From assembly GCF_043944905.1 (NCBI RefSeq), contig NZ_JBIMSN010000003.1, positions 1 to 64,000 of the forward strand: a stretch of 64,000 nt of DNA. Reading direction: 5' to 3'. The translations under genes and the position numbers were made by a program. The notes below the pieces were generated by a model. That model saw only the letters and a list, made by a program, of their open reading frames with translations. It ran no database searches and was not told the DNA's origin. Source of the stretch: Antrihabitans spumae. GTDB taxonomy: Bacteria; Actinomycetota; Actinomycetes; Mycobacteriales; Mycobacteriaceae. This document shows positions 1 to 7,989 of the stretch, in pieces. Each line of letters opens with the position of its first letter. The stretch's first letter is position 1.

Positions 1-47
1 AACAACGCCGAAAACACTCGCCGCTTGACTCTTAAAGCCTAGGGATG
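1..47. other. Window edge, no gene recognised
   Basis: I see no gene here. The short stretch lies downstream of the acyl-CoA dehydrogenase gene and runs into a half copy of the palindromic element. Confidence 0.4.
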
Positions 48-74
48 TCTCACGAGCGGCGTAGCCGCCTGCTA
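48..74. repeat. Half copy of the 75-bp palindromic element
   Basis: The right arm (CTCACGAGCGGCGTAGCCGC, then CTGCTA) matches the right arms of the full copies elsewhere in the window. The left arm is missing or diverged. Its terminal CTA, read on the minus strand, is the TAG stop codon of the acyl-CoA dehydrogenase gene to its right. Confidence 0.6.
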
Positions 75-1868
75 GAACCAGGCGTCCGACATATCCAAGG
101 TAGTGCGGTCGAGGCTCGCGAGCAGATCGAGTTGCGGGGCCGTTTTCGGAAGTTCGTAGCGATAGAAGTACCGACCAGCCTGTCGTTTGCCGTCGTAGAA
201 ATCGCCGGTCTTCCCGTCGGCCGCCACGAGCTGTTCCAGCCAGATCCACGCCACGACAACGTGACCGAATGCCTCGAGATAGATCGAACTGTTCGCCATG
301 GCGGCTTCGATGTCGCCGCCCGCGAACATCTCCGCGGTCACGGCAAGCAGCCGCTGCGACGTCGCCTGCAGAGCCACCCCGAGTTCCGCGAGCTCGCCAC
401 CGCGCTCCGTTGCCGCAGCCAGGGTCCCGGACAACGCGCCACCGAAAGCCAGCAGGCTCGCGCCACCATTCTGAACTGCCTTGCGCCCCAACAGATCCAT
501 ACCTTGGATGCCATGGGTGCCTTCGTGAATGGGATTGAGCCGGTTGTCTCGGTAGTGCTGTTCGACGTCGTATTCCCGGGTATAGCCGTAGCCACCGTGT
601 ACCTGGATCGCCAAGCTGTTCGCTTCGAGGCACCACTGCGACGGCCAGCTCTTCGCGACCGGCGTAAGAATATCGAGCAATGCTGTTGCTCCGGAACGCT
701 CGTCTTCCGATTCGGCGGTGTGCTGAAGGTCGACGAGGCGCGAACAATAGAGGTTCAACGCCAACGCGCCCTCGACATAAGACTTCTGCGCCAGCAACAT
801 TCGCTTCACATCTGCGTGACCGATGATGGGAACCTGTGCGGCACTTGGGTCCTTGCTCAGCGGCGAGCGGCCCTGCTCGCGAGATCGGGCGTACTCGAGC
901 GACTTCAGATATCCCGTGTAGCCGAGACTTGTTGCGCACAAGCCGACTCCGAGGCGAGCCTCGTTCATCATGTGGAACATGTACGCGAGTCCGCGATGCG
1001 GCTCGCCGACCAGATAGCCGACCGCACCAGCCGCACCGCCGGGCGTGTACCTACCCTCACCGAAATTGAGCACGGTGTTGGTCGTGCCGCGAAACCCCAT
1101 CTTGTGATTGAGCCCGGCGAGCACGACGTCGTTGCGTTCGCCGATCGAGCCGTCCGAGTTCACCAGAAAGCGGGGTACGACGAACAGCGAGATACCTTTC
1201 GTACCTGCCGGACCGCCGGGGATCTTCGCAAGCACCAGGTGGACGATGTTCTCGGTCAGTTCGTGATCGCCGCCGGAGATCCACATCTTGTTACCGAACA
1301 CGCGGTAGGTGCCGTCGTCGCGAGGCTCGGCGCGGGTGACGATGTCGGCAAGCGAGGACCCGGCCTGCGTCTCCGACAGGCACATCGTGCCGAAGAAGCG
1401 GCCGTCGAGCATCGGGCGGACATAGGTGTCGATCAGTTCCTCGGAGCCATGTGCCACAAGGAGATTGGCGTTGCCGAGCGTGAGGAACGGATAACCGGAC
1501 GTGCCGACGTTCGCCGCCTGGAACCAGGCGAAGCACGCTGTCCCGACCGTGAACGGCAACTGCGCACCGCCGAACCTGTTGTCGAACGTCATACCGAGCA
1601 GGTCGGCCTTCGCGAAGGCGTCGAGTGCGGTCGCTACCTCGGGGATGATCGTCACACGATCGCCGTCGAACGTGGGTTCGTTGGCATCGTTGAGCTTGTT
1701 GTGAGGTGCGAAATACTTTGTCGCGACCTGTTCGCAGAGGTCGAGGACCCCATCGAAAGTCTCGCGTGAGTGGTCGGCGAACCGCTTCCTTGCCGTGAGC
1801 CCCTCGACGTCCAGCCATTCGTAGAGCAGGAAGTCGAGATCTCGTCGCGACAGCAGTGTCGAGCGCAT
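72..1868 (-). CDS. Long acyl-CoA dehydrogenase (FadE5-like size class)
   Basis: A flavin-dependent acyl-CoA dehydrogenase of 598 residues, predicted to make the first oxidation of fatty acyl-CoA beta-oxidation in the cytosol. Seen: the FAD and substrate motifs CLSETQAGSSLAD and KMWISGGDHE, and a C-terminal NPIHEGTHGIQG in which Glu449 is the expected catalytic base. The length exceeds the usual 380-400 residues because of a C-terminal extension, as in the FadE5 group. The open frame continues upstream, but ATG 1868 follows a good AAAGGTGA ribosome site and opens with the conserved MRSTLLSRRDLDF, so I start there. The stop codon lies in a palindromic repeat. The exact chain-length specificity cannot be read. 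Confidence 0.9.
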   Translation of the reverse strand: MRSTLLSRRDLDFLLYEWLDVEGLTARKRFADHSRETFDGVLDLCEQVATKYFAPHNKLNDANEPTFDGDRVTIIPEVATALDAFAKADLLGMTFDNRFGGAQLPFTVGTACFAWFQAANVGTSGYPFLTLGNANLLVAHGSEELIDTYVRPMLDGRFFGTMCLSETQAGSSLADIVTRAEPRDDGTYRVFGNKMWISGGDHELTENIVHLVLAKIPGGPAGTKGISLFVVPRFLVNSDGSIGERNDVVLAGLNHKMGFRGTTNTVLNFGEGRYTPGGAAGAVGYLVGEPHRGLAYMFHMMNEARLGVGLCATSLGYTGYLKSLEYARSREQGRSPLSKDPSAAQVPIIGHADVKRMLLAQKSYVEGALALNLYCSRLVDLQHTAESEDERSGATALLDILTPVAKSWPSQWCLEANSLAIQVHGGYGYTREYDVEQHYRDNRLNPIHEGTHGIQGMDLLGRKAVQNGGASLLAFGGALSGTLAAATERGGELAELGVALQATSQRLLAVTAEMFAGGDIEAAMANSSIYLEAFGHVVVAWIWLEQLVAADGKTGDFYDGKRQAGRYFYRYELPKTAPQLDLLASLDRTTLDMSDAWF

Positions 1869-1900
1869 ACTTTCACCTTTCACCGGGGTCCTATCGCAGG

Positions 1901-2680
1901 CTAGCTCGCCGGCGCAACTGCGTCCCACGGGACGGTCAGTACGTTGTCGCGCATGCGCCTGCGTTGGACCGTCACCGGTACACCGGCCGAATGCAGCAAC
2001 TCCAGCGCCGACCGCCACCGGACCCGCGGACCGAACGGTGCGACCGCTGCCGCTGACGCCCAGGCGCGGTCTGCGGCGGCCAGCAATTCGTGGACCCGCT
2101 CACCGGGAATGTTGCGATGGATCAACGCTTTCGGGAGTCGCTCGGCGATGTCGGACGGTCGCTCGACGGCGAAGGGATCCCATGCGAGGGTGAGCGAGAC
2201 CGGGCCGTCGGCGTCGAGCAGAATCCACGAACAGCGACGACCGATCTCGTCGCAGGTGCCGTCGACGATCAGGCCACCCGGCCCCAGACCGGATCGCAGC
2301 CTCGCCCACGCATCCTCGACCGACTCTTCGGGGTACTGACGAAGAACGTTGAAGGCGCGCACCAGAACCGGTCGCAGGCCCGCGAGTTCGAAACCGCCAC
2401 GGGCGAACGTGACGCCGTCCTGGCCGGCAACGACACGAGCGGGGTCTATTTCCAGACCGACTACCCGAACGACGGCTCGGACGGTCCGCAGCCGTGCCGC
2501 CAGTTCGAGTGTCGTGACCGGACTTGCCCCGTAACCGAGATCGACCACCAACGGGTCCTGCGCTGCACCCAACACCGACCGAACCCGATCGTTGTGAACG
2601 AGCCAGCGATCGCTGCGGCGCAGTCGGTTGATCCCGGTGGTGCCTCGGGTGATCACCCCCTGCGGGGCAGGCGGGCGCAC
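1901..2680 (-). CDS. Class I SAM-dependent methyltransferase-like protein
   Basis: A 259-residue protein with a glycine-rich motif I (VVDLGYGASPVT, about residues 45-56) followed by an acidic turn (GLEIDP), which is the S-adenosylmethionine site of Rossmann-fold methyltransferases. The substrate is unknown. It starts at GTG 2680, only 9 nt after the stop of the DUF2505 gene, so the two are probably cotranscribed. The residues after motif I are not those of a recognised rRNA or small-molecule subfamily, and I assign none. The same-strand acyl-CoA dehydrogenase gene begins 32 nt beyond its stop. Confidence 0.75.
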   Translation of the reverse strand: MRPPAPQGVITRGTTGINRLRRSDRWLVHNDRVRSVLGAAQDPLVVDLGYGASPVTTLELAARLRTVRAVVRVVGLEIDPARVVAGQDGVTFARGGFELAGLRPVLVRAFNVLRQYPEESVEDAWARLRSGLGPGGLIVDGTCDEIGRRCSWILLDADGPVSLTLAWDPFAVERPSDIAERLPKALIHRNIPGERVHELLAAADRAWASAAAVAPFGPRVRWRSALELLHSAGVPVTVQRRRMRDNVLTVPWDAVAPAS

Positions 2681-2689
2681 CGGATCAGG

Positions 2690-3199
2690 TCAGGACGCTG
2701 TGAGCTTGTCGAGCCAATCGACGGTCACTTCGGCTTCGCCGCGGAACAGGTCGATCACGTTGACGAGCATGAGTTGCTCGAGCTTCGGTCCGAATCCGGG
2801 GATGTATACCTTGGCCTCCGAGGAGGTCCGCAGTGTGCAGCCTGCCTCGGTCTCGAACAGTCGCATCGTGCCTGTGAGGCTGCCGGGACCTCCAGGAATC
2901 GACGCCGCGTACTGACCCGTCACCTCGGGGCCGAACGGCGAGAAGCTCTGCTTACGGGTGATGACCATGTCTTTGCGCATCACCGTCTGTGCGATCTCGG
3001 GCAGCAGTTCTCGCGGGAGGATGTGGTGGAACACGAGGTCGATACCCGACGGTCCGACCTCGAAGCTCTCGATGTGATTCGGCGAGAACTCGCGCATCTT
3101 CTCGACGATCGCTTCCCAATAGTCACGGTTCGTCAATGCCGAATACACCTGCTCGGTGCTGTAGTGATACCGGGCGGAATAGTCGATTCGGCGGGCCAT
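2690..3199 (-). CDS. DUF2505 family protein
   Basis: A 169-residue protein of the DUF2505 family, which has a START/SRPBCC-like fold (polyketide-cyclase-like lipid-binding barrel) and no established biochemical role. Seen: the family opening RIDYSARYHYSTEQVYSAL and the central PSGIDLVFHHILPRELLPE. The next gene on the same strand encodes a second, diverged DUF2505 member, so this is a tandem pair like Rv0481c of M. tuberculosis. I prefer ATG 3199 over ATG 3205 because TAATCT (minus strand, 3213-3208) lies 8 nt upstream, the spacing of a leaderless start. The function is unknown. Confidence 0.8.
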   Translation of the reverse strand: MARRIDYSARYHYSTEQVYSALTNRDYWEAIVEKMREFSPNHIESFEVGPSGIDLVFHHILPRELLPEIAQTVMRKDMVITRKQSFSPFGPEVTGQYAASIPGGPGSLTGTMRLFETEAGCTLRTSSEAKVYIPGFGPKLEQLMLVNVIDLFRGEAEVTVDWLDKLTAS

Positions 3200-3260
3200 G
3201 GGCATTTAGATTACCGGGCCGCCGAACCCCGTTCGAACGAGCGTCCGCCCAACAGCGCGG

Positions 3261-3764
3261 TCAGGTTTGCTCCGACGTCCAATTTTCGGTGAACGCGTCT
3301 TCCTTCTCGTTGAGGCGCCGCAGCTGCTCTGCGATCGCCTCTTCGATCTTGCCGCCGAAGAACGGAATGTCGACGGTGACCGTGCCTTCGATGCGCAGCA
3401 GGGAACCGGTGCCGTCGGTCGTGAGCGTCAAAGTTCCGTAGATCTTGCCCGGTGCGCCTTCGGTTCGGACGGAGAATGTTCCCGTCGCCGAGCCGTTGCG
3501 TAGGGGTCCCCAGGACTCGGTGCGATCGATTCTGAGGTCGCCTGGGCGGATCCTCGTCACCATCGGCGGCAGATGTTTGGCTGCGATGCCCTGGATGAGG
3601 GTGACCGAGAACGTGTCCGAATCCATGCGCGCTTCGACCAATTCCGCACCTGGGCCGCCGATCTCGGCAAGCCGGTCCTTCCAGTACTGCTCGGTGGTGA
3701 AAGCTGCGTGCAGAGCATCGACGGATTTCGTGTGCCGAGCGGAATGCTCGATGCGGTGTCCCAT
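3261..3764 (-). CDS. DUF2505 family protein (Rv0481c-like)
   Basis: A 167-residue second DUF2505 protein. It opens MGHRIEHSARHTKSVDALH and keeps the pattern of the neighbouring member, including a RIRPGDLRIDRTESWGPL core and a short charged C-terminus. Its position next to divergent murB matches Rv0481c-murB of M. tuberculosis. The open frame extends 94 codons further upstream into murB, but family homology starts at ATG 3764. A TAGCGT box (minus strand, 3777-3772) lies 7 nt before that ATG, so the mRNA is probably leaderless. Lipid binding is a fold-based guess; no catalytic residues are evident. Confidence 0.82.
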   Translation of the reverse strand: MGHRIEHSARHTKSVDALHAAFTTEQYWKDRLAEIGGPGAELVEARMDSDTFSVTLIQGIAAKHLPPMVTRIRPGDLRIDRTESWGPLRNGSATGTFSVRTEGAPGKIYGTLTLTTDGTGSLLRIEGTVTVDIPFFGGKIEEAIAEQLRRLNEKEDAFTENWTSEQT

Positions 3765-3771
3765 GCGCGGC

Positions 3772-3781
3772 ACGCTACCGT
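3772..3781. promoter_or_regulatory. Overlapping divergent -10 boxes for murB and DUF2505 gene
   Basis: The decamer ACGCTACCGT holds TACCGT on the plus strand, 8 nt before murB GTG 3790, and TAGCGT on the minus strand, 7 nt before the DUF2505 ATG 3764. Both spacings fit leaderless transcripts. The two -10 boxes share two bases, so polymerase could not occupy both promoters at once. This is inferred from motif and spacing only. Confidence 0.5.
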
Positions 3782-3789
3782 TTGCAGTT

Positions 3790-4881
3790 GTGTTGAATCC
3801 ACGCCTGCGTGCCGAACTCACTTCGGCGGGCGCTGTGCTGTCGGAGCAGGTCCCGCTCGCGGACCTCACGACGTTGCGCGTCGGCGGACCCGCGCGTGTT
3901 CTTGCCGAAGCGTCCACGACAGCGGCGTTGGTCGCAACGGTCCGCCTGCTCGATGCGGCAGGTATCCCGGTGCTGGTGCTTGCCGGTGGCTCCAACCTGC
4001 TGATTTCGGACGAGGGCTTCGACGGCGTCGTCGTGCGGGTTGCCAACGACGAGATTCGGATGGACGCAGCGAGCGTGTCGGTCGATGCGGGTGCCGAATG
4101 GGATCGGGTGGTCGCCGAGACCGTCGCCGCTGGTCTTGGCGGACTCGAATGTCTTTCCGGTATCCCCGGTTCCGCCGGTGCGACGCCGGTACAGAACGTC
4201 GGTGCCTATGGCGTCGAAATATCGTCGCTGCTGACGAGCGTCGACCTGCTCGATCGTGCGAGCGGCGACGTCCGAACCGTTGCTCCCGACGAACTCGGGC
4301 TCGCCTACCGGACCAGTGTGCTCAAGCATTCCGATCGTGCGGTCGTCCTGTCCGCGACGTTCGCGTTGCGCTCGGACGGGACGAGTGCGCCCCTGCGATT
4401 CGGCGAACTCGCTCGCGTCCTCACCGCAGACGAAGGTGAAACCCGCCCTGCGGCGCAGGTACGAGACGCGGTCCTCGGGCTCCGCCGCAGCAAGGGAATG
4501 GTCCTCGCGGCAGACGACAACGACACCTGGAGTGCCGGCTCGTTCTTCACCAATCCGGTTGTGGCAGAAGAGGACCTTTCGACCGTATTGTCCGCAATCG
4601 CCGACAGAGTGGGCGAGGTCACGGTGCCGCGTTTTCCCGCTCCCGATGGGGTGAAACTGTCCGCCGGGTGGCTGATCGAGCGCGCGGGATTCGCGAAAGG
4701 CTTCCCCGGCGTCGACGCTCCTGCTCGTTTGTCGACGAAACACACGCTTGCCTTGACGAATCGTGGTTCAGCACGGGCGTCGGACATCGTCGACTTGGCC
4801 CGAACGGTTCGCGCAGGGGTGCACGCGGCCTTCGGGGTGACACTCGAACCGGAGCCGGTGACCGTCGGCCTTTCGCTGTAG
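3790..4881 (+). CDS. murB: UDP-N-acetylenolpyruvoylglucosamine reductase MurB
   Basis: An FAD- and NADPH-dependent reductase that converts UDP-GlcNAc-enolpyruvate to UDP-MurNAc, the second committed step of peptidoglycan precursor synthesis in the cytosol. Seen: the FAD-domain signatures TTLRVGGPARV and VLAGGSNLLISDEGFDG, then LECLSGIPGSAGATPVQNVG and AYRTSVLKHS. The active-site Ser lies in NDTWSAGSFFTNP, and a C-terminal PDGVKLSAGWLIERAGFAKG completes the fold. About 363 residues, a normal length. The start is uncertain: GTG 3790 fits a leaderless -10, while ATG 3763, in frame, would add nine residues. It is followed by the L,D-transpeptidase gene, so two cell-wall genes are adjacent. Confidence 0.95.
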   Translation: MLNPRLRAELTSAGAVLSEQVPLADLTTLRVGGPARVLAEASTTAALVATVRLLDAAGIPVLVLAGGSNLLISDEGFDGVVVRVANDEIRMDAASVSVDAGAEWDRVVAETVAAGLGGLECLSGIPGSAGATPVQNVGAYGVEISSLLTSVDLLDRASGDVRTVAPDELGLAYRTSVLKHSDRAVVLSATFALRSDGTSAPLRFGELARVLTADEGETRPAAQVRDAVLGLRRSKGMVLAADDNDTWSAGSFFTNPVVAEEDLSTVLSAIADRVGEVTVPRFPAPDGVKLSAGWLIERAGFAKGFPGVDAPARLSTKHTLALTNRGSARASDIVDLARTVRAGVHAAFGVTLEPEPVTVGLSL

Positions 4882-4926
4882 CCGGATCTCCTCGGTAGGG
4901 GAGAGCTCGCAGGTAACGTGGAGCGA

Positions 4927-6183
4927 GTGACTAGACGCAGTGCTCGGCAGATCTGGGGTAGAGCGTTCGCAATCGTGACGGCATTGCTCGCCACGCTGGC
5001 GCTGCTTGTCGGCTGCAGCACCAAGTCGGACACCGAGCAGCCTCCCGAAGCCAAGGGTCCGCAGATCGTCTACGAACCCGCGGCCGATGCCGACGACGTC
5101 AGTCCGATCGCACCGGTTTCGGTGCGGGTCGAAGACGGCACGCTGCGCGACGTCACCCTGACGAACCCGGCAGGCAAGCCCGTCAAGGGCGCCCCGAGTG
5201 CCGACCTGACGACGTGGACTGTCGGCGAGCCGCTGGGCTACGGTGTGACCTACACCTGGTCGGGCACCGCGGTCGGCGCGGAGAACAAGACAGCGCCCAT
5301 CGAGGGCAGCTTCACGACTCTGACGCCGGATTCGCGGACCTCGGCAAACATTCAGATCGCCGACGGTCAAGAGGTCGGCATAGCGGCGTCGATCATCGTG
5401 CAGTTCGATGCGCACGTCGAGGACAAAGCCGCGGTCGAGAAGGCGTTGACGGTGAAAACCGATCCGCCGACCGTGGGCTCGTGGGCATGGTTGCCCGACG
5501 ACAACGGCTCGCGCGCACACTGGCGCCCGCAGAACTACTGGGTGCCTGGCACCAAGGTCAGCCTCGACGCGAAGCTCTACGGCGTGAACTACGGCGACGG
5601 CGCCTACGGCGATTCCGACATCACGTCGAACTTCTCGATCGGCCGCAGTCAGATCGTCAAGGCCAGTGCGCCGAGCCACCGCATGCAGGTGATTCGTGAC
5701 GGCGAGGTCGTCTTCGACTTCGCGGTCAGCTACGGCGAAGGCAACGAAGACCGCAACGTCACTCGCAGCGGTGTGCACGTCGTCAGCGAAAAACACGAAG
5801 ATTTTCTGATGTCGAATCCGCCGTTCTACGAGAACGTTCGCGAACGCTGGGCAGTTCGTATCTCGAACAACGGCGAGTTCATCCACGCCAATCCGGAGAC
5901 GACCGGCGTGCAGGGCTCGTCCAACGTCACCAACGGTTGTATCAACCTGTCACCGGAGGACGCTGCGGTGTACTTCCCGACCGCGCTGTACGGCGATCCG
6001 GTCGAGGTGACGGGAACGCGGATCGACCTGTCGGCGGCGGACGGCGACATCTACGACTGGACCATCGACTGGGACACCTGGAAGTCGCTCTCGGCGCTAG
6101 CCGAGAAGCCTGGATCTCCGGTGTCCGCGACCGCGGTCAAGCCGGCGCCCATTCCGGCACAGCCGTCGACGCCCGGTCGCTGA
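4927..6183 (+). CDS. L,D-transpeptidase lipoprotein (LprQ/LdtMt5 type)
   Basis: A cell-envelope enzyme expected to form 3-3 cross-links in peptidoglycan. Seen: a basic N-terminus, a hydrophobic segment and the lipobox LLVGC, which mark an exported, lipid-anchored protein. Two Ig-like regions follow, then a YkuD catalytic domain with His320 in IHANPETTG and nucleophile Cys338 in TNGCINLS. The C-terminal tail is Pro-rich. It matches Rv0483 in organisation and position. I start at GTG 4927, because TAACGT ends 7 nt upstream (leaderless spacing); GTG 4918 is the alternative. It lies 45 nt after murB and could also be read from murB transcripts. Confidence 0.92.
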   Translation: MTRRSARQIWGRAFAIVTALLATLALLVGCSTKSDTEQPPEAKGPQIVYEPAADADDVSPIAPVSVRVEDGTLRDVTLTNPAGKPVKGAPSADLTTWTVGEPLGYGVTYTWSGTAVGAENKTAPIEGSFTTLTPDSRTSANIQIADGQEVGIAASIIVQFDAHVEDKAAVEKALTVKTDPPTVGSWAWLPDDNGSRAHWRPQNYWVPGTKVSLDAKLYGVNYGDGAYGDSDITSNFSIGRSQIVKASAPSHRMQVIRDGEVVFDFAVSYGEGNEDRNVTRSGVHVVSEKHEDFLMSNPPFYENVRERWAVRISNNGEFIHANPETTGVQGSSNVTNGCINLSPEDAAVYFPTALYGDPVEVTGTRIDLSAADGDIYDWTIDWDTWKSLSALAEKPGSPVSATAVKPAPIPAQPSTPGR

Positions 6184-6221
6184 TCCGCGTTGTGACGTGG
6201 TAAAACTCACCTTCGCCTGCG

Positions 6222-6241
6222 CTGTTGCAGACTGCTACAGT
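6222..6241 (+). promoter_or_regulatory. Palindromic operator over the -10 box of the toxin-antitoxin pair
   Basis: CTGT-T-GCAG-A-CTGC-T-ACAG (6222-6240) is an almost perfect 19-bp palindrome. It overlaps a -10 box TACAGT (6236-6241) just before the ribosome site of the antitoxin gene. This is where the antitoxin or the complex would be expected to repress its own promoter. The autoregulation is inferred. Confidence 0.5.
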
Positions 6242-6262
6242 TGATCGGAGGAGGTCACTGCC

Positions 6263-6634
6263 ATGGCGACTACATCACCGACACGGATCGACAACGAGCT
6301 CTACGCGTCCGCGAAACTTGTTGGCGGAGTGATGAGCCGCAGCGCCGCTCAGCAAATAGCGCACTGGGCGCGGATCGGCCGCGAACTCGAATCCTCACAC
6401 AGCGTCTCGCACAGCACCATCGCCGACGTTCTTGCCGGCCGCAGAGAATACGACGCGCTTACCGAGCGTGAGCAGGCAGTGGTCCGCGCGGAATGGACCG
6501 AACGAATCGGCGCCCGCCGTGAAGAGCTGAACCTCGCCGCCGAGTTCTCCAGCGCTGGACGCTCGTACGTCGAACTCGACGCAGACGGCAACGTCGTCCA
6601 CCATCCCCGTGCCGACGAGTCGGGAAGGGCTTGA
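6263..6634 (+). CDS. ParD-like antitoxin of a zeta toxin module
   Basis: A 123-residue protein of the ParD-like antitoxin group. Its N-terminal region (TRIDNELYASAKLVGGVMSR, then SAAQQIAHWARIGRELE) looks like a ribbon-helix-helix DNA-binding segment. Its acidic C-terminal part would be the toxin-binding tail. A strong GGAGGAGG ribosome site precedes ATG 6263. The gene ends inside the start of the zeta-like toxin gene (TTGA overlap), so production of both is tightly coupled. The usual partner of zeta toxins is the unrelated epsilon antitoxin, so this pairing differs from the classic module. The neutralising role is inferred from position and size. Confidence 0.72.
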   Translation: MATTSPTRIDNELYASAKLVGGVMSRSAAQQIAHWARIGRELESSHSVSHSTIADVLAGRREYDALTEREQAVVRAEWTERIGARREELNLAAEFSSAGRSYVELDADGNVVHHPRADESGRA

Positions 6635-7206
6635 GCCCTGACCCTGTCCTGCACACCATCGCGGGACCCAACGGTGCCGGGAAAACCACCTTCTACAACC
6701 GTGTGCTCGGACCAGCCACTCGATTGCCGTTCATCAACGCCGACGTCATCGCGGCGCAGCGGTGGCCGGAGCACGCCGCTGAGCACTCCTACGATGCCGC
6801 GAGGATTGCCGCCGAAGAGCGTGCGCAGCAGATAGCCGACCGGCGCTCGTTCGTCGCCGAGACCGTGTTTTCCCACGAGTCGAAACTCGAGCTGCTCCGC
6901 GACGCGAACGCGGCGGGTTTTCACGTCAGCGTCCACATCGTGCTGATACCGGAGCAATTGGCAGTCGCCCGCGTTGTCGACCGGGTAGCGAACGGCGGCC
7001 ACTTCGTCCCCGAAGACAAAATTCGAGAACGCTTCGGTCGGCTGTGGGGATTGCTCGCGATCGCGATAGCCATGGTCGACCAGGCCTACGTCTACGACAA
7101 CACAACCGCAGCCAACCCCTTTCGGCTGGTCGCGAGCTTCGCCGACGGCCGCCCAACCCATATGCCGGTGTGGCCGAAGTGGACGCCCGCCGAGCTGCGT
7201 GGCTGA
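6631..7206 (+). CDS. Zeta toxin family kinase
   Basis: A 191-residue P-loop kinase of the zeta toxin family. Studied members phosphorylate UDP-N-acetylglucosamine or related UDP-sugars and poison cell-wall synthesis. Seen: Walker A GPNGAGKT at residues 12-19, an INADVIAAQRWP segment after strand 2, and FVAETVFSHESK, the substrate-binding region found in zeta proteins. The start is TTG 6631, which overlaps the antitoxin stop and has GGAAGGG just upstream. It lies about 1.8 kb after murB, whose substrate derives from the same UDP-sugar pool. Whether the enzyme is toxic here cannot be read from sequence. Confidence 0.8.
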   Translation: MSPDPVLHTIAGPNGAGKTTFYNRVLGPATRLPFINADVIAAQRWPEHAAEHSYDAARIAAEERAQQIADRRSFVAETVFSHESKLELLRDANAAGFHVSVHIVLIPEQLAVARVVDRVANGGHFVPEDKIRERFGRLWGLLAIAIAMVDQAYVYDNTTAANPFRLVASFADGRPTHMPVWPKWTPAELRG

Positions 7207-7211
7207 GCCGG

Positions 7212-7949
7212 TCAACTCCGCCGATTGAACCTGCCTGCACCTGCCTGGTCGCGCGGTTGCACAACGATCTGATCGAGGTTCACGTGCGACGGTCGCGATG
7301 CGGCGAACGACACGATCTCGGCGATGTCGCTCGCGACAAGGGGATCGATACCCCGATACACCGCGGCGGCTTTGTCCTCGTCGCCGTCGAATCGGACGAG
7401 GGAGAACTCGGTTTCGACGGCACCCGGCGCAATCTCGGTGAGCCGCAGGGGTTTTCCGAGTAGCTCCCCACGCAGGGTGCGATGCAGCAGGGCCTGCGCA
7501 TGTTTGGCCGAGGTGTAGCCAGCCCCGTTGTCGTAGGAGACGAGCGCGGCGATCGACGTGATCGTGACGATCAGACCGTTGCCCGATTCGATCAGCTTCG
7601 GCAGCAACGCCTTCGTGATCCGCAACGTGCCGAGGACGTTGGTTTCCCACATCCACCGCCAGTCGTCGAGATCGGCGTCTGCAACCGAGGCGACGCCCTT
7701 GGCGCCGCCCGCGTTGTTGACCAACACGTCGACCCGGGGAATCACGGCGGTGAACGCCGCGACGGAGTCTTCGTCGGTGACGTCCAACTGCAGCGCCGTT
7801 GCGCCGATCTCGGCTGCGAGCTCTTCGAGTCGATCGACGCGCCGGGCTCCGATCACGACGTCGAAGCCGTCCGCCGCGAGAGCGCGCGCGGTGGCTGCGC
7901 CGATCCCAGAACTTGCTCCGGTGACGACTGCTGTGCGGTTCGTAGTCAT
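7212..7949 (-). CDS. Short-chain dehydrogenase/reductase (Rv0484c-like)
   Basis: A 245-residue classical SDR: an NAD(P)-binding Rossmann domain with TGASSGIGAATA near the N-terminus, the NNAGG motif, and the catalytic Tyr-x-x-x-Lys in YTSAKHA. An Arg (GARRVD) after strand 2 suggests NADP(H) preference. The substrate is unknown. The GxETEF after the active site is typical of YdfG-like serine/3-hydroxy acid dehydrogenases, a plausible but unproven assignment. The position matches Rv0484c. TACGAT on the minus strand ends 7 nt before ATG 7949, so the mRNA is probably leaderless. Confidence 0.88.
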   Translation of the reverse strand: MTTNRTAVVTGASSGIGAATARALAADGFDVVIGARRVDRLEELAAEIGATALQLDVTDEDSVAAFTAVIPRVDVLVNNAGGAKGVASVADADLDDWRWMWETNVLGTLRITKALLPKLIESGNGLIVTITSIAALVSYDNGAGYTSAKHAQALLHRTLRGELLGKPLRLTEIAPGAVETEFSLVRFDGDEDKAAAVYRGIDPLVASDIAEIVSFAASRPSHVNLDQIVVQPRDQAGAGRFNRRS

Positions 7950-7989
7950 GGTCGCGATCGTAATGCGAGGCGTCCTCGGTCCTCGCTAC

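Noticed and set aside
45..1769. 574-residue plus-strand open frame opposite the acyl-CoA dehydrogenase
   Set aside because: It mirrors the real minus-strand gene, shows no domain or hydrophobic pattern, and has no ribosome site.
6631..7206. Classification as an epsilon/zeta addiction module from a plasmid
   Set aside because: The upstream partner is not epsilon-like, base composition matches the surroundings, and there is no mobile element nearby.
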